From NCBI GenBank assembly GCA_022494885.1, contig JAGVSM010001430.1, positions 297,846 through 361,845 on the forward strand: 64,000 nucleotides of DNA. The letters are read 5' to 3'. The stretch is from Micrasema longulum (Eukaryota > Arthropoda > Insecta > Trichoptera > Brachycentridae). Each line of letters starts with the position of its first letter. Positions within the stretch are counted from its first letter, which is position 1. Below are positions 22,069 through 32,060 of the stretch, in pieces. A program made the position numbers and the translations under genes. The notes under the pieces are model-generated. The model saw only the letters and a list, made by a program, of their open reading frames with translations. It was not told the DNA's origin and ran no database searches.

Positions 22069-22799
22069 TGGCGGATAGGTCAATAATACACAACGCGTAA
22101 AGTAATTACTTAAATAAGTAAGCCAATGCCATTTTTTAAGTCTTGTTAATTCCAAGACCTTAATGTTTATATCCTTTAAAATATTATTGAAATAGAATGA
22201 TATTAATTTGAAAAAAAATTAAAATATATTTGAGGGTTTATTATATCACATAATGCGAAAGTGTTAGTTAGATGGTTGTGCATCCCTGACACATAACCCT
22301 TTATGACCGCCACGCCTAAATAATAAAACAAGGGATGGTATTTTTAATGCCTGATTTAAATGCAAGGATCAAAAACCATCTGGGGCCTCCAGTGATCGAT
22401 TACTTTTTGTACATTTTTTATTCATAAATATTTTGATGGTTTCAATATTAAAAACACACAGAAGCGACAAGCATCAAATTTTGTATCCAACGTAAGTTAA
22501 AAGCTTTGACTCCTAATAAAACTGGTAAATTGATCGTGTGCTTTTATTATATTTTACTGTATCTAATACAGCGTATTATTTGTATTTTGACAATAAGCCG
22601 TAATTTGAACGTCATATATATACCTACCTATATAAGTTAATATTCACATTAAAAAAAACTTAATATTCACATAAGGATACATACTACTTAGGAACAAATG
22701 TAATGTTGATCGAATTTCGTTAGATATAGTATTTTGAAATTTTCCGAAAATTTATAGAGAAGACAGCGGCTTGCTTGTTACTTCAAACACTTCACTTTA
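22069..22799. other. AT-rich stretch without features
   Basis: No supported feature. Confidence 0.5.
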
Positions 22800-22995
22800 C
22801 ATATAACAACAGAAATAAAGAACATTCATTTGAAAAAATGTAACGTGGCATTCTAGGTATTTACAGGGCTTGTGACCTTTGATTGGTTGGTTTAAGCAGA
22901 TACTTTACAAACTGTATAAAATTCATTAGTTTGCCTGTTTCTGTGAAGTAAAATAATTGAAACCTTCATTGGTTTTATTGCGAGTAAGATTTATA
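22800..22995 (+). mobile_element. Family E copy
   Basis: ATATAACAACAGAAATAAAG starts the element. GGCATTCTAGGTATTTACAG, GGCTTGTGACCTTTGATTGG, AGATACTTTACAAACTGT and GAAGTAAAATAATTGAAACC continue in family order. The second arm is missing. Confidence 0.65.
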
Positions 22996-23054
22996 TTTTT
23001 ATTTCATTCATTTATAATTTTAAAAACCCCGTTAAGATTATATTAGAATTATTT

Positions 23055-23140
23055 TATGGGTTCTAATATTGTATGTCTCGTCTGGTTAGTGTGGTCATCA
23101 TGTGCTTTTGAGGTTGATTTTAAAATTTTCTTCAATGTTA
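23055..23140 (+). repeat. Dispersed repeat K, copy 1
   Basis: TATGTCTCGTCTGGTTAGTG followed by TGGTCATCATGTGCTTT is repeated with one change at 40855-40885. Flanking similarity extends into AGGTT...TTTTAA. The family is unknown. Confidence 0.55.
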
Positions 23141-23512
23141 ATGTAAAACTACTAAGTTCAGTCGCTGTAGTGTTAAAATCAATAATGTAGTATTTTTTCC
23201 GTCCTGCGTTTATCTTTGCTTCTAAGTATTTTTATTTTTAACTGGTGGGTTTTTTCGTACAAATCAGCTCAGTTTGTGTCATGTGTAGTTTGTTGTTTAT
23301 AGATTTAATTTTTTAATTTTGTTGTTTTTGGATCCTTTTTATGTTTTGTCATTCTGACTGAATCATATAACCTACATACAAAGCAACAACTGAAAAAAAA
23401 TTGATACTCCTTCTCGAACACGTTAGCTGTATATATAACATTTTTAGCTCATTAAAATGTTTGTACAAAAAGACAGGATTTCATTTCATTCGTTACATGA
23501 ATTTATTTTTCA

Positions 23513-24560
23513 CATTGATTGATTTATTTATTTATTATTTATATACGGCCTAAGTCAATTACAACAGTTACATGAAGAAACATAAATGCAAGAAACTGAA
23601 CAAAAATAACATAAAACTATTTGGCAAAGACAAACAAGGGCAAAACTATAATAGTATACAATATATTAAAAAAAACGAAAGATAAAAAACTTTGAGCTTA
23701 ACCATGCCAATCCAACTTCATCCCACACTGTTTAGTCGCGAAGAGATCTAAGAAAAGCCGAAAAATCTATCCCAAAAAATTCCAAGTCGTGTGATGAATT
23801 GACTAATCTACACATTCTGGACATTGGGGCATAAAAACCAAAGTTGCTCTTAGAAGATTTCATAAATAGCAGATTTTGACTTCTGGTGACACGGTTGGGA
23901 ACATGAAAGAAATTGATTGCAACAGAGATGGGACATCACTTAAAGCATTAAGTATTTTGAAAATGCATATAAGGTCCATCTCAGTTCTACGTCTCTCCAA
24001 TGAAGACAGATTAAGAGATTGCTCTATTTCAAAATAAGAATAATTACCCCTTTGTAATCCGAGCAACCATGCCACTTTTCTTAAAAAACGGTGTTGGACA
24101 GACTCGATATGGTCAATATGAGTCCTGTAGAATGGAGACCAAATAAGAGAAGCGTATTCTAGAACTAGTGAGCAATAAAAAGTTTTGATGGTTTTAATAT
24201 TTTTGTAGTCCGCCTTCACTCTATTGATAAAATCGAGAAGTTTGAGAGATTTGTTTACAATATTATCAATGTGTTCACGATAGGAGAGTTTACTATCTAA
24301 AGTAATGCTAAGATCCTTTTTTGACGAAACCATTGAAAGGAAAGTATTTTTTAGTTTGTAGTTGAATTGTATAGGTTGTTTTCGTCGCGAGAAAGATATT
24401 ATTTTACATTTGTCAATGTTAAGTTGAAGACAATTAATGTCGCACCATTCATTAAAACAATTAATATCATGTTGAAAAAGAAGACTATCAATGGGACATT
24501 CAATCAGTTTAGGTACCTTGTTATCATCAGCAAAAAGCCAGAATTTTGTATTTTAAAAAA
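23513..24560 (-). mobile_element. Jockey/CR1-like LINE, reverse transcriptase half
   Basis: On the minus strand translation starts around the catalytic F-A-D-D box (24533-24544, 'WLFADDNKVPKLIE'). It passes 'LQLNIDKCKIISFSRRK' and a thumb/C-terminal region open from 24333 to 23860 ('SLIWSPFYRTHIDHIESV'). After one frameshift near 23860 it continues as 'FYAPMSRMCRLVNSS' to a stop near 23738. The 3' UTR ends in an ATAAATAAATAAATCAATCA tail at 23513-23545. Palm motifs upstream of FADD and the endonuclease are missing, so it is 5'-truncated and inactive. A 3' UTR sibling lies on the plus strand at 36.4-36.7 kb. Confidence 0.85.
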
Positions 24561-24684
24561 CATTGATAATATCAAATATTAAAATATTAAATAATAATGG
24601 AGCAAGGTGGATATATTGATAATATTGACTTATGATATTGACAATATATTACAATGATATTGACTTTTTGTTCTTTTTCTTCTC
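24561..24684. repeat. ATATTGA-rich simple sequence
   Basis: Irregular repetition of GATATTGACAATAT-like words between the LINE and family F. Confidence 0.5.
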
Positions 24685-25085
24685 CTTTCAGTGCCTTACC
24701 GGATTACCCCAACGTTGGCGATCACTGCAACGAAAGCATTTCTATACCACACTATTTTTATATTCCGCAGCCAGGATGACTGCTTACTGATGTTCTTGCT
24801 TTAGTGATTCCTGAGAAAATATGACCAGAGTTTCCCGTTGCCAGTAGATTTTTCTGTTGGGGTTACCTTCCTTCCGATAAATTCGCCTTTTATCCTTTCG
24901 TTGTCATCTGTGATCACAACGTTCTGAGTGTATTCGTATTGCCTAGGATTTGCGACGTAGACGCTAACAAGTCGGACTAGTCAGTTGTGTTGCCAGTGGA
25001 ATGCAACTGGGCGTTTGCAGTATATTAAAGAATCACACCCTCCAGCAAGATGTGACTCACTGCCACCCTATTGACAATTTGAACC
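24685..25085 (-). mobile_element. Family F element, copy 1
   Basis: Plus-strand landmarks are GTGCCTTACCGGATTACCCC, ACGTTGGCGATCACTGC, TTCCGCAGCCAGGATGACTG, TTTTTCTGTTGGGGTTACC, GGATTTGCGACGTAGACGC, ACTGGGCGTTTGCAGTAT and CCAGCAAGATGTGACTCACT. The same order occurs at 44.6 and 46.5 kb. Read on the minus strand it ends in a peptide-like 'VIANVG' tail and GAAGAAGAA-type sequence, the same 3' end as the LINE remnant at 57.5 kb. The unit is therefore probably a minus-strand retroposon sharing a LINE 3' end. Confidence 0.65.
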
Positions 25086-26137
25086 CTTTCTGTTTACAAT
25101 TTAGGTATCTTTTTCAGTTTGTAATCTTTCTTTCATAAAAAATTCATTCTCAAGAGCTGTTAATAAAAAAATATCCGTAGCGACAATCTTTTCATACATC
25201 AAATTGAAAATTGTTCAGGTGTCATGTTCGTTGTTTCATAATAAAAGGTGTGTTTTGTTTGTAAGCCTTTTCTAATTATTTATCTTGATGGATTTATTCT
25301 TCCGGTGAGGACAACATGCTGGTTTTTAACGCAATTAATACTTTAAATTCTGTAATAAATCATACCAGCCCAGAATGAAATACAATGGCATTTTTTTTAT
25401 TCTTTCTTATTTGAAATCCAAAGAATAAAATTAACGTATGTTTAGTTTTATTTTTTCAGAATTATAATCGTTGTTTAAATTAAATACAATTATTTTAAAA
25501 TTTTGCGTGTTTTCTTTTCTCGTTACTTTTTCCCATATCCTCAATTTTTTATAATGATTTACAAAGTTCGGAATATTGTGGAATTACCATTTGTATATAT
25601 ATATATAAGTTTTTTAAAATATTTTTATAAATCGTGTGATACAATGTATAATATATATGAAATTCATTCTCAGGAGTTACTACAAAACAATTCGGAACTA
25701 ATCTTATCATTTTTTTAAAAAGCACACAATTTCAGAAACAAATTAAATTTTACATCTACATACCTTAATACGTCACAACAATGATATGCCAATGTTTTTA
25801 TTGCCCTTACAAAATAAATTTTCAAAATGTTTTTTGAGAATGGAGGAAGTGGTAAATCTAAGACATAAGAGGATAAGGTCATTAACATCACATGCCACGC
25901 AAACGATGCAACCGTAGTGGCAGTGAGAAATCCTGATAATTAGAAAATATATGTATAAGTTTTTAAATCTCTAGCCCTTAAAAATATCGATATATTAATA
26001 AGAAAAATCGTTTTTTCACCAAAAAAAAAACATCAAATGGATATAAGACTTGGCAAACAAAGTCAAGTACATTCGTATGGTTGGTGTCATCATTCAATAA
26101 CTCTAATATTTTTGTATATTTAGTATGTGTATCAAAA
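25086..26137. other. AT-rich stretch without features
   Basis: ORFs at 25503-25718 and 25978-26178 show no domain; the latter overlaps family D. Confidence 0.5.
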
Positions 26138-26325
26138 TTTTTCTTAATATTTAAAGCATTAACTTTGTGGTCAAACATTTTACTAAATGTTATTAAATAT
26201 TTATATATTATCGCTTACCGACTTTAATATGTTTAGCGGTTACGTTTAATTGGTTTCTTGCCGAAGAAATGGATACGTCTCGAAACCGGTAGACATAAAA
26301 AAGTCAGTATGTGGTAAAAATTCAT
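26138..26325. repeat. Family D, inverted double copy
   Basis: The left part (TAAAGCATTAACTTTGTGG, TATTAAATATTT) is the end of family D in minus orientation. The right part (GTTTAATTGGTTTCTTGCCG, GTCTCGAAACCGGTAGACAT, AAAAGTCAGTA) is the core in plus orientation. The unit is therefore palindromic in organisation. Confidence 0.6.
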
Positions 26326-26874
26326 TTTGTTACTCTAAACTTAAATGTTTTTTTTAAACAACTTTCGTTTATATTTTTCTTTTTCCTTCTCTTTTTATAC
26401 TTTCATAATTAACCTTACATTTAATTGCTTTTCAATATGGAAACTTTACTGGTCCATTAGAATTAAGTCCAATTGTGTAAAATATTAAATGTTGTAACTG
26501 TACTGTATGTTTCCTGAATAAAAGAAAATAAAAAAATAAAAAAATTTTAAATTTTAAAAAATGTTTATGATTTAATTATATGATGTATTCCAATACAGAG
26601 TCATAAAAAAACATCGATTAAAATGCATCACATCCGTGCTACATTAACGTAACAATTTCTAAAATCTTCTTCGTTTTTGTGGCAATATTACAAACATAAA
26701 ATACATTTAACTACCCATACTCTCATTATTAAACATGTTTTAGTTATTTTAACTTTCTTTGAACTATTTCTAAAAAAAGGCAACATTTTTTATGAAAATA
26801 CCCACAAAATCTATTTTTAAAATTACTTCAAAAAACAATAAGTTACCATGTTAAATTAAATTTAAACCGGGTTG
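26326..26874. other. AT-rich stretch without features
   Basis: Contains A/T-rich simple sequence at 26518-26560; otherwise nothing is supported. Confidence 0.5.
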
Positions 26875-27017
26875 TGGTTCCGTGGCTGGTATCTATTACT
26901 TTCGGATTAGAGGTCCGAGGTTTGAACCCCGCACTCTTGTGATTCTCATTGTAAGTTCAATAAGAATTGCTCCAAAGACATAAATATTTGTGTAATTCCC
27001 AAAAACTAAAAAAACGT
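26875..27017 (+). mobile_element. SINE family A
   Basis: CGGGTTGTGGTTCCGTGGCT starts the head. The A-box-like TGGCTGGTATC and B box AGGTTTGAACCCC are in tRNA-like spacing. The body (GTGATTCTCATTGTAAGTTC, ATAAATATTTGTGTAATTCC) follows and an AAAAACTAAAAAAACG tail ends it. Confidence 0.75.
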
Positions 27018-27387
27018 ATTTTTTAACAATAATGTGATATTTTTATTTCATTAAAATTAATGATTATACAAAAAATTCGAATAAGCTATTTTTTTTTTTC
27101 AAATTTCTCGTTATCTTGCTGATGTCGGGTTGTCGTAAATTTAAATAATATTTTGTAATTGATGGAAGCTAAGGTCTGTAAATACTCTAATGCTTGTCAA
27201 TCTCTTTTGATCAAGTTACCTGACTGAAATATTTCTCACAATGAAGAGATAAACAGGTCTAGACGGGACACTATAATGGACAGGTGAAGTTAACCCTTTC
27301 AAATACAACGCATTTCTTCATTATTATGCTATGATATAATTAAGAACCACAACTTTTTTAAAGATGATATTTACAAACAATCGTACT
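27018..27387. other. AT-rich stretch without features
   Basis: Nothing is supported. Confidence 0.5.
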
Positions 27388-27588
27388 GAGTTATAGTCCC
27401 GCAGTAGTGTCGCGTATTCACGGATCAAAGATGCGAGGGTCGAAATGTGTTTTCGAACTAAGATATTTCATAGACCTTGTACTCGCAACTGAAGCATTAT
27501 AAAAAAATGATCATGATACGCTGTAGTCGGTGTACCAATGTAGTGCTCTATACATCATTTGGTATGCGAAAGGAATGGTGGTGATGAT
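27388..27588 (+). mobile_element. SINE with family A head and family B tail
   Basis: The head at 27388-27445 (GAGTTATAGTCCCGCAGTAG, CACGGATCAAAGATGCGAGG) is family A. The rest (AAGATATTTCATAGACCTTG, TACGCTGTAGTCGGTGTACC, GTAGTGCTCTATACATCATT, GCGAAAGGAATGGTGGTGAT) is family B. Either a chimera formed by template switching or one insertion beside another would explain it; the join is near 27450. Confidence 0.55.
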
Positions 27589-28331
27589 TTCTTACTTAAA
27601 ATACGTTCAATGGTTGGGTTTGTTATCTCGTTGTCTATTTTATACAGATAACGTAGACAGATTTTTTCCTACGTTATTACAATATTATAAAATATTTATT
27701 TTTTTAAGTTTTAATGTTCTTTCCATTAGTTCTCGAGGGAGTTTATGTAGAATGATGGTCTAAAAATATTTAAGAATACTAAAAATACTATTTAATTGAT
27801 AAACCAACCGGTTTGAGAAGAGGTGTAAAAATACATATAGTATCAATTTTAAATGAACTAAAAAGTATACTCTCATAGAGGGTTAACAATAATATCAGAA
27901 CTCTGAGATTTGATACTATCCAGGGCTTTGTCTTAGCACGCCCGGCCCGAGACGCGGTACTTCAAGCCCCTGGCTAAGGGACCAGAACCCTAGAATGTAA
28001 ACCCCTGCTATAATAGCTCCTGTCCTGATACTGAGGGTCGCATGATGAACTAATTGGGGACAAAACAACATCTGATAAGTTCAATTAAAATAAATCTAAA
28101 ATAAAATGACAAATTATCAAATATCCATTACAATTTTTTTTATAAGAAAAAGAAAGAGTATAAAGAAAGAGTAAATAATTAATTTAAAAAAGAGATGTAG
28201 TGTATAGACTGATTTCATACCTATCGTAAAAATTCATACGACAGAATAAACTTAGGGTGGATTGTTTTTTTTAAATATTTTTTTTATTTATTTGGTGGCT
28301 ACGTTCAGATGAAAATCTCACAGAATTTGTT
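27589..28331. other. AT-rich; GC-rich patch at 27.93-28.06 kb
   Basis: The patch (AGCACGCCCGGCCCGAGACG, CAAGCCCCTGGCTAAGGG, AGCTCCTGTCCTGATACTG) is unassigned and may be an old repeat. No gene is supported. Confidence 0.4.
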
Positions 28332-28397
28332 CTGTCTGAAAAGGGTGAATTCATAAATAAGCATCTGTCTGAAAAGGGTGAATTCATAAATAAGCAT
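28332..28397 (+). repeat. 33-bp perfect tandem duplication
   Basis: Two identical 33-bp units, each starting CTGTCTGAAAAGGGTGAATT and ending AAATAAGCAT, lie head to tail. Confidence 0.95.
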
Positions 28398-28429
28398 ATC
28401 GTGTTTGGAGGAATTTTACAAAGTGTTTT

Positions 28430-28500
28430 TAGTGATAATTCAAATCTATTAATGATAGATCATAAACCCTGTAAATGCCTAGAGTTGCGTATTTTTTCTA
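28430..28500 (-). repeat. Family E fragment
   Basis: ATAAACCCTGTAAATGCC and AGAGTTGCGTATTTTTTC correspond to the minus strand of the family E segment GG-ATTTACAGGGCTTAT. Only a short piece is recognisable. Confidence 0.4.
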
Positions 28501-28516
28501 TTTTTTTTTTCAATCA

Positions 28517-28857
28517 GGAGGTATAATGATGTAATAACTTGTATTTACATATAAGTTTTCAATTTTAAAATACTTGGTACGCTTCCACTTATTTATTTGA
28601 CCAATCAGCGCTTTCACCCTCTAATGGGCATCTTCAGACTGGTGAGTATTATACAGTGTAAGGATAATTTATACAAAACTTAATATTATCTTACGTGTAC
28701 GTACATTTAAAAATAAGTTAAAAAATACACAATACGCAATATTTCAATGGAACAGATTGTGTAAGTAATTGTGTAATACGTAAATAAGTGAAAGTGTATC
28801 GAGTATTTTTTAATTAATAACTTTTATGTAAATATAAGTTATAACATCATTACAGTG
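28517..28857. mobile_element. Element with ~57-bp inverted terminal repeats
   Basis: The left arm at 28520-28577 (GTATAATGATGTAATAACTT onward to AAAATACTTGG) is matched by the reverse complement at 28799-28857 (CGAGTATTTTTTAATTAATA onward to ACATCATTAC). The 220-bp interior contains, on the minus strand, CTGAAGA (28637-28631), a GCCC/GGGT stem and GAAA (28615-28612), a good hammerhead-core order. No coding region. It could be a MITE or a Penelope-like terminal repeat pair. Confidence 0.75.
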
Positions 28858-28948
28858 GAATTTCATTAAGTATTGTCAATAAATTATTAAAATAAAAAAG
28901 GATTCATCAACCTTGATTTATTCTCGAAAAGATCAACTCTAGTCTGTA

Positions 28949-28970
28949 TGCTGTGATTCCGTGGTAGTAA
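28949..28970 (+). mobile_element. SINE family A, left half split by a LINE
   Basis: CTGTGATTCCGTGGTAGTA matches the start of the family A head (TTGTGGTTCCGTGGCTGGTA at 26.9 kb). The matching right half lies beyond the LINE at 31307-31345. Confidence 0.55.
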
Positions 28971-31306
28971 AGTGTTCTAAATGGAGTTATAAACAATTTT
29001 GTTCCCAAGCGTCTCACAAATAATAATTGCCGATATCCTCCATGGTACACTCGACCGCTAATTAAGTTAATTTCAGAAAAAAAAAAAATTTCACAAAAAG
29101 TATTCTCAAGCGTCTGATTATCATACTTTTTCTTTGCTGAGGGAAAGACAAAAACGCACGAATAAGGAATGTTACCTACATTTTATCACAACTGCTGAAT
29201 ATAACATTAACCGAGAACCTAAACTTTTCTGGTCTTTTGTCAAGTCCAAGCGAGCTGGGTGTGATGTGCCTCTTCAAATGTCCTACAAAGATAATTTGGT
29301 AATTGGCGGTCAGAATATTTGTAATGCTTTTGCGGAATATTTCCATTCTGAATTTTTGGAAACTAATGCATCTAGTTGTAGTGTTCCTGCCGAAGAAAAT
29401 AGTGTAATTGATCTTAATGCTATAGAAATAAATGAGTCATTGGTAACAAAATATCTCAAAAAACTTAAAGTCAGCAAGGGTGCTGGCTTTGATGGCATAC
29501 ACCCTTTTTTTATTTCTAAATGTATTAAACAGCTTGCGCGTCCTCTTACTTATCTTTTTCAATTATCAATAAAGGAAGGCACGTTTCCTGAAATATGGAA
29601 AAAGGCAAATATTACACCTGTGCATAAAAAAGGAAATAAGAGTCTTGTAGTAAATTATCGACCCATTTCTCTTCTTCCCATTTTTAGTAAAATCCTTGAA
29701 AATATAGTAACCGATCAGCTCTTCGATGTTATAAAACCACATATTAATCCCAATCAACATGGATTCTATAAGAAACGGTCAGTTGAATCAAATCTTTGTG
29801 AATTTACCGATATTGTTTTGAATGCAATGGATGCAGGTTTTCAGGTAGACGTTTTATATACGGATTATTCAAAGGCTTTCGATAAAATAAGTCATTCGGT
29901 CTTGCTTCGCAAGCTTTGGAACATTGGTATACGGGGGAATCTGTATCGTTGGATATGTTCCTACATTAGTAACCGCAGTCAATCGGTCTCACTCAAGGGA
30001 TTTAATTCATCATTTAAACCAATCCCATCAGGTGTCCCTCAAGGTTCGCATCTTGGACCCTTATTTTTTATTATTTATATCAATGATATAAGTTTATGCA
30101 TTCAAAACTCAAATTTTTTGCTATACGCTGATGACAATAAAGTATTTAAAATTGTGTCTTCAATAAATGATTGCGAAGTTCTTCAAGCTGACTTAGATAG
30201 AATCTGTTGCTATTGCAAGGACAATCAGTTATTATTGAATTCTGATAAATGTCTTGTCATGTCATTTACTCGAAAGAAAAAAAGTATACTATTTGACTAC
30301 AAACTATCTGGGAAAATTGTCAATCGTTCAATGAAAGCGAGAGATTTGGGTGTACTGATGGATGATAAGCTTTTATTTAGAGATCACATAAATACAATAG
30401 TAGATAAGGCGTACAGACTTCTAGGGTTTATCTTACGAATCTTCAAGCCATTCTCATCACCAAATACATTAAAACTTCTTTACTATACTTATGTGCGAAG
30501 TCAACTCGAATTCGCTTCATTAGTATGGTCCCCTCAATATAATGTATATATTAATCAAATTGAAAACATTCAAAAGAAATTTATAAAGAGCCTGGAATAT
30601 CGTTTTGGTAACATTGAAAATGATTACAGCGCATCTTTGATCAATTTTAATATAGAATCACTACAAAAAAGGCGCCTTGGATATGATTTAGTTTTTCTTT
30701 TCAAAATTCTCAATAACATAGTTGATTCGCCGTATCTTTTACAAAATATTGGTTTCCGTTGTCCTCTTCGCTATACTAGATTAAATTCCCTTTTTTATGT
30801 ACCAACTTGTAAAACAATTATACCTCGAATTCATTCATTAGACGCACCTGTAGAAATTATAACGAACTCAGTATTGATGTAGACATTTTTAACTGCACGT
30901 TGCATTTGTACAGAAAATTTCTTCATGGGGTCAATTATTTGGGATAGTTGCTGAATGTACATCTTGAGTGGTTTATGCTATGCATATGTGCCGCATGTAA
31001 TGTATATGTTTGTGTATGTTTTATATGTGCGTTCATGTGTGTGCGTGGATGGCTCGGAGTGTACATTCGGTATTTTTATTTATTTTAATTTATTACCTCC
31101 ATGGAAAACGCAAATGTCAACAATTATCTTTTTTTCACTTAAAATTCTTATTTATTTTTTATTTTTTGTCACATTTAATGTTTATATCTTTTTAATTTAT
31201 GAAAACTTAATTGGTCTTTTTATGTTAAAAAATTGTTGTTTTTAATACTGATCTTGTATGACTGTATGTTTTCTAAATAAAATAAAATAAAAATAAAATA
31301 AAATAA
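28971..31306 (+). mobile_element. Jockey/CR1-like LINE, 5'-truncated
   Basis: The element begins within the endonuclease-RT linker: 'NFVPKRLTNNNCRYPPWYTR' is readable from about 28986. A frame change in the A-rich run near 29079-29100 separates this from the long frame. The reverse transcriptase ORF follows, then a 3' UTR of about 390 bp and an AAATAAAATAAAATAAA-type tail at 31273-31306. Endonuclease and ORF1 are missing. SINE family A halves flank it, so it appears to have landed inside a SINE. No convincing target-site duplication was found. Confidence 0.85.
29134..30882 (+). CDS. LINE ORF2 reverse transcriptase (582 codons open)
   Basis: This is the reverse transcriptase part of a non-LTR retrotransposon polyprotein, which would copy element RNA into DNA at a nicked target. 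Motifs appear in order: 'GAGFDGIHPFFISK' (about residue 117), 'HKKGNKSLVVNYRPISLLP' (about 165), 'NQHGFYKKRSVESNL' (about 207), 'YTDYSKAFD' with the first catalytic Asp at residue 244, 'SGVPQGSHLGPLFF' (from 299), and 'YADDNKVFK' with catalytic D333-D334 (YADD at 30124-30135). A thumb and C-terminal region follow. All three catalytic aspartates are present. The ATG at 29134 is not the true start, because coding continues upstream in another frame. Open throughout, so probably a young copy, but lacking endonuclease and hence unlikely to move alone. Confidence 0.9.
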   Translation: MLRERQKRTNKECYLHFITTAEYNINREPKLFWSFVKSKRAGCDVPLQMSYKDNLVIGGQNICNAFAEYFHSEFLETNASSCSVPAEENSVIDLNAIEINESLVTKYLKKLKVSKGAGFDGIHPFFISKCIKQLARPLTYLFQLSIKEGTFPEIWKKANITPVHKKGNKSLVVNYRPISLLPIFSKILENIVTDQLFDVIKPHINPNQHGFYKKRSVESNLCEFTDIVLNAMDAGFQVDVLYTDYSKAFDKISHSVLLRKLWNIGIRGNLYRWICSYISNRSQSVSLKGFNSSFKPIPSGVPQGSHLGPLFFIIYINDISLCIQNSNFLLYADDNKVFKIVSSINDCEVLQADLDRICCYCKDNQLLLNSDKCLVMSFTRKKKSILFDYKLSGKIVNRSMKARDLGVLMDDKLLFRDHINTIVDKAYRLLGFILRIFKPFSSPNTLKLLYYTYVRSQLEFASLVWSPQYNVYINQIENIQKKFIKSLEYRFGNIENDYSASLINFNIESLQKRRLGYDLVFLFKILNNIVDSPYLLQNIGFRCPLRYTRLNSLFYVPTCKTIIPRIHSLDAPVEIITNSVLM

Positions 31307-31345
31307 ACTCACTGATCAAAGATCCGAGGTTCGCACCTCGCTACC
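31307..31345 (+). mobile_element. SINE family A, right half split by a LINE
   Basis: CTCACTGATCAAAGATCCGA followed by the B-box-like GAGGTTCGCACCTC continues the family A head exactly where the left half at 28949-28970 stops. Confidence 0.65.
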
Positions 31346-31765
31346 ATTATCATCAGCCCTCTTTTCTGCAATGGTGAACATAGGCTTCTCTCATAACTCT
31401 CCACATCTCCCTTTACTGAGCCGACCGCATCCAACTACTTCTTCCAGCCTGTCTAATGTTATTAGACCACCTTTTCTGAGGCCTGCTGATACTTTTGCCT
31501 GTTCTGGGTCGCCATCCCAGAACTTTTTTAGTCCATCAACAGCCAGTGGTTCTGGATTTTATACCAGCCCAGCTTAATTTCTGGCTGGCAACCATGTGGC
31601 CACATCAATGACCTTTGATTTCGCCCTTGTGGATGTGTCGGTTCTTTTGTCTATCAATAAAATACCCAGCATTCCTATTTCCATTGCTCTTTGTGTCACA
31701 GCATATCTCCGGGAAAATGAAGAATACAGTTCAACTTGTGATATAAAAGCAAAATCCCAAAGAAG
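31346..31765 (-). pseudogene. RTE-like LINE ORF2 C-terminus
   Basis: The minus strand encodes 'RYAVTQRAMEIGMLGILLID', then 'TRAKSKVIDVATW'. This matches the tail of RTE-like polyproteins (VTQRAMERxMLGISLxD, then KVxDV). Below 31574 the frame is broken by stops, but the decayed W-x-GHxAR and DRxxW segments can still be guessed. The 3' end is at the TCATCATCAGCC run near 31346-31360. It abuts the SINE half on its left. Confidence 0.65.
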
Positions 31766-31769
31766 TCTC

Positions 31770-31965
31770 TTCAGTTTGATGGCACTCTTAGGTAAAAATC
31801 CCAAAAAAAGAAAACAATGGGAAAGTATGTACGCCTTGCAGTGAAGTAGTTGACGTCTTTGCCTACTATGCTTGAAATCCCGGGTTTAATTCCTCTCAAT
31901 ATTGATATTATGGTAGTTTTACACTGAAATATTATTTTTGTTGAATCTTGCGTGGCGCCTAAACC
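31770..31965 (+). mobile_element. SINE family C
   Basis: The start GGCACTCTTAGGTAAAAATC recurs at 40.05, 43.0 and 49.4 kb. A tRNA-like head follows (GTAGTTGACGTCTTTGCC as A-box region, CCCGGGTTTAATTCC as B box near 31880). The tail contains CTTGCGTGGCGCCTAAACC, matching 43.17 kb (CTTGACTGGCGCCTAAAGC). Confidence 0.65.
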
Positions 31966-31969
31966 GTAC

Positions 31970-32060
31970 GACTGATCACCTACCATTCAGCCATGTCGGT
32001 AATTGAATCCGGGCCTCTTATATGGTAGGAAAATGCGTTGAACACTAGAACATGAAGCGG
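31970..32060 (-). repeat. tRNA-derived SINE head
   Basis: On the minus strand it reads CTAGTGTTCAACGCATTTTCC followed by a B-box-like CCCGGATTCAATTACC. It resembles the family B head (CATGTCGG...ATCGAACCCGAGACC) with substitutions. No family B body follows to its left; family C is there instead. Confidence 0.5.

Noticed and set aside
28949..31345. Target-site duplication for the LINE inside SINE A
   Set aside because: No direct repeat of convincing length was found at the two junctions.
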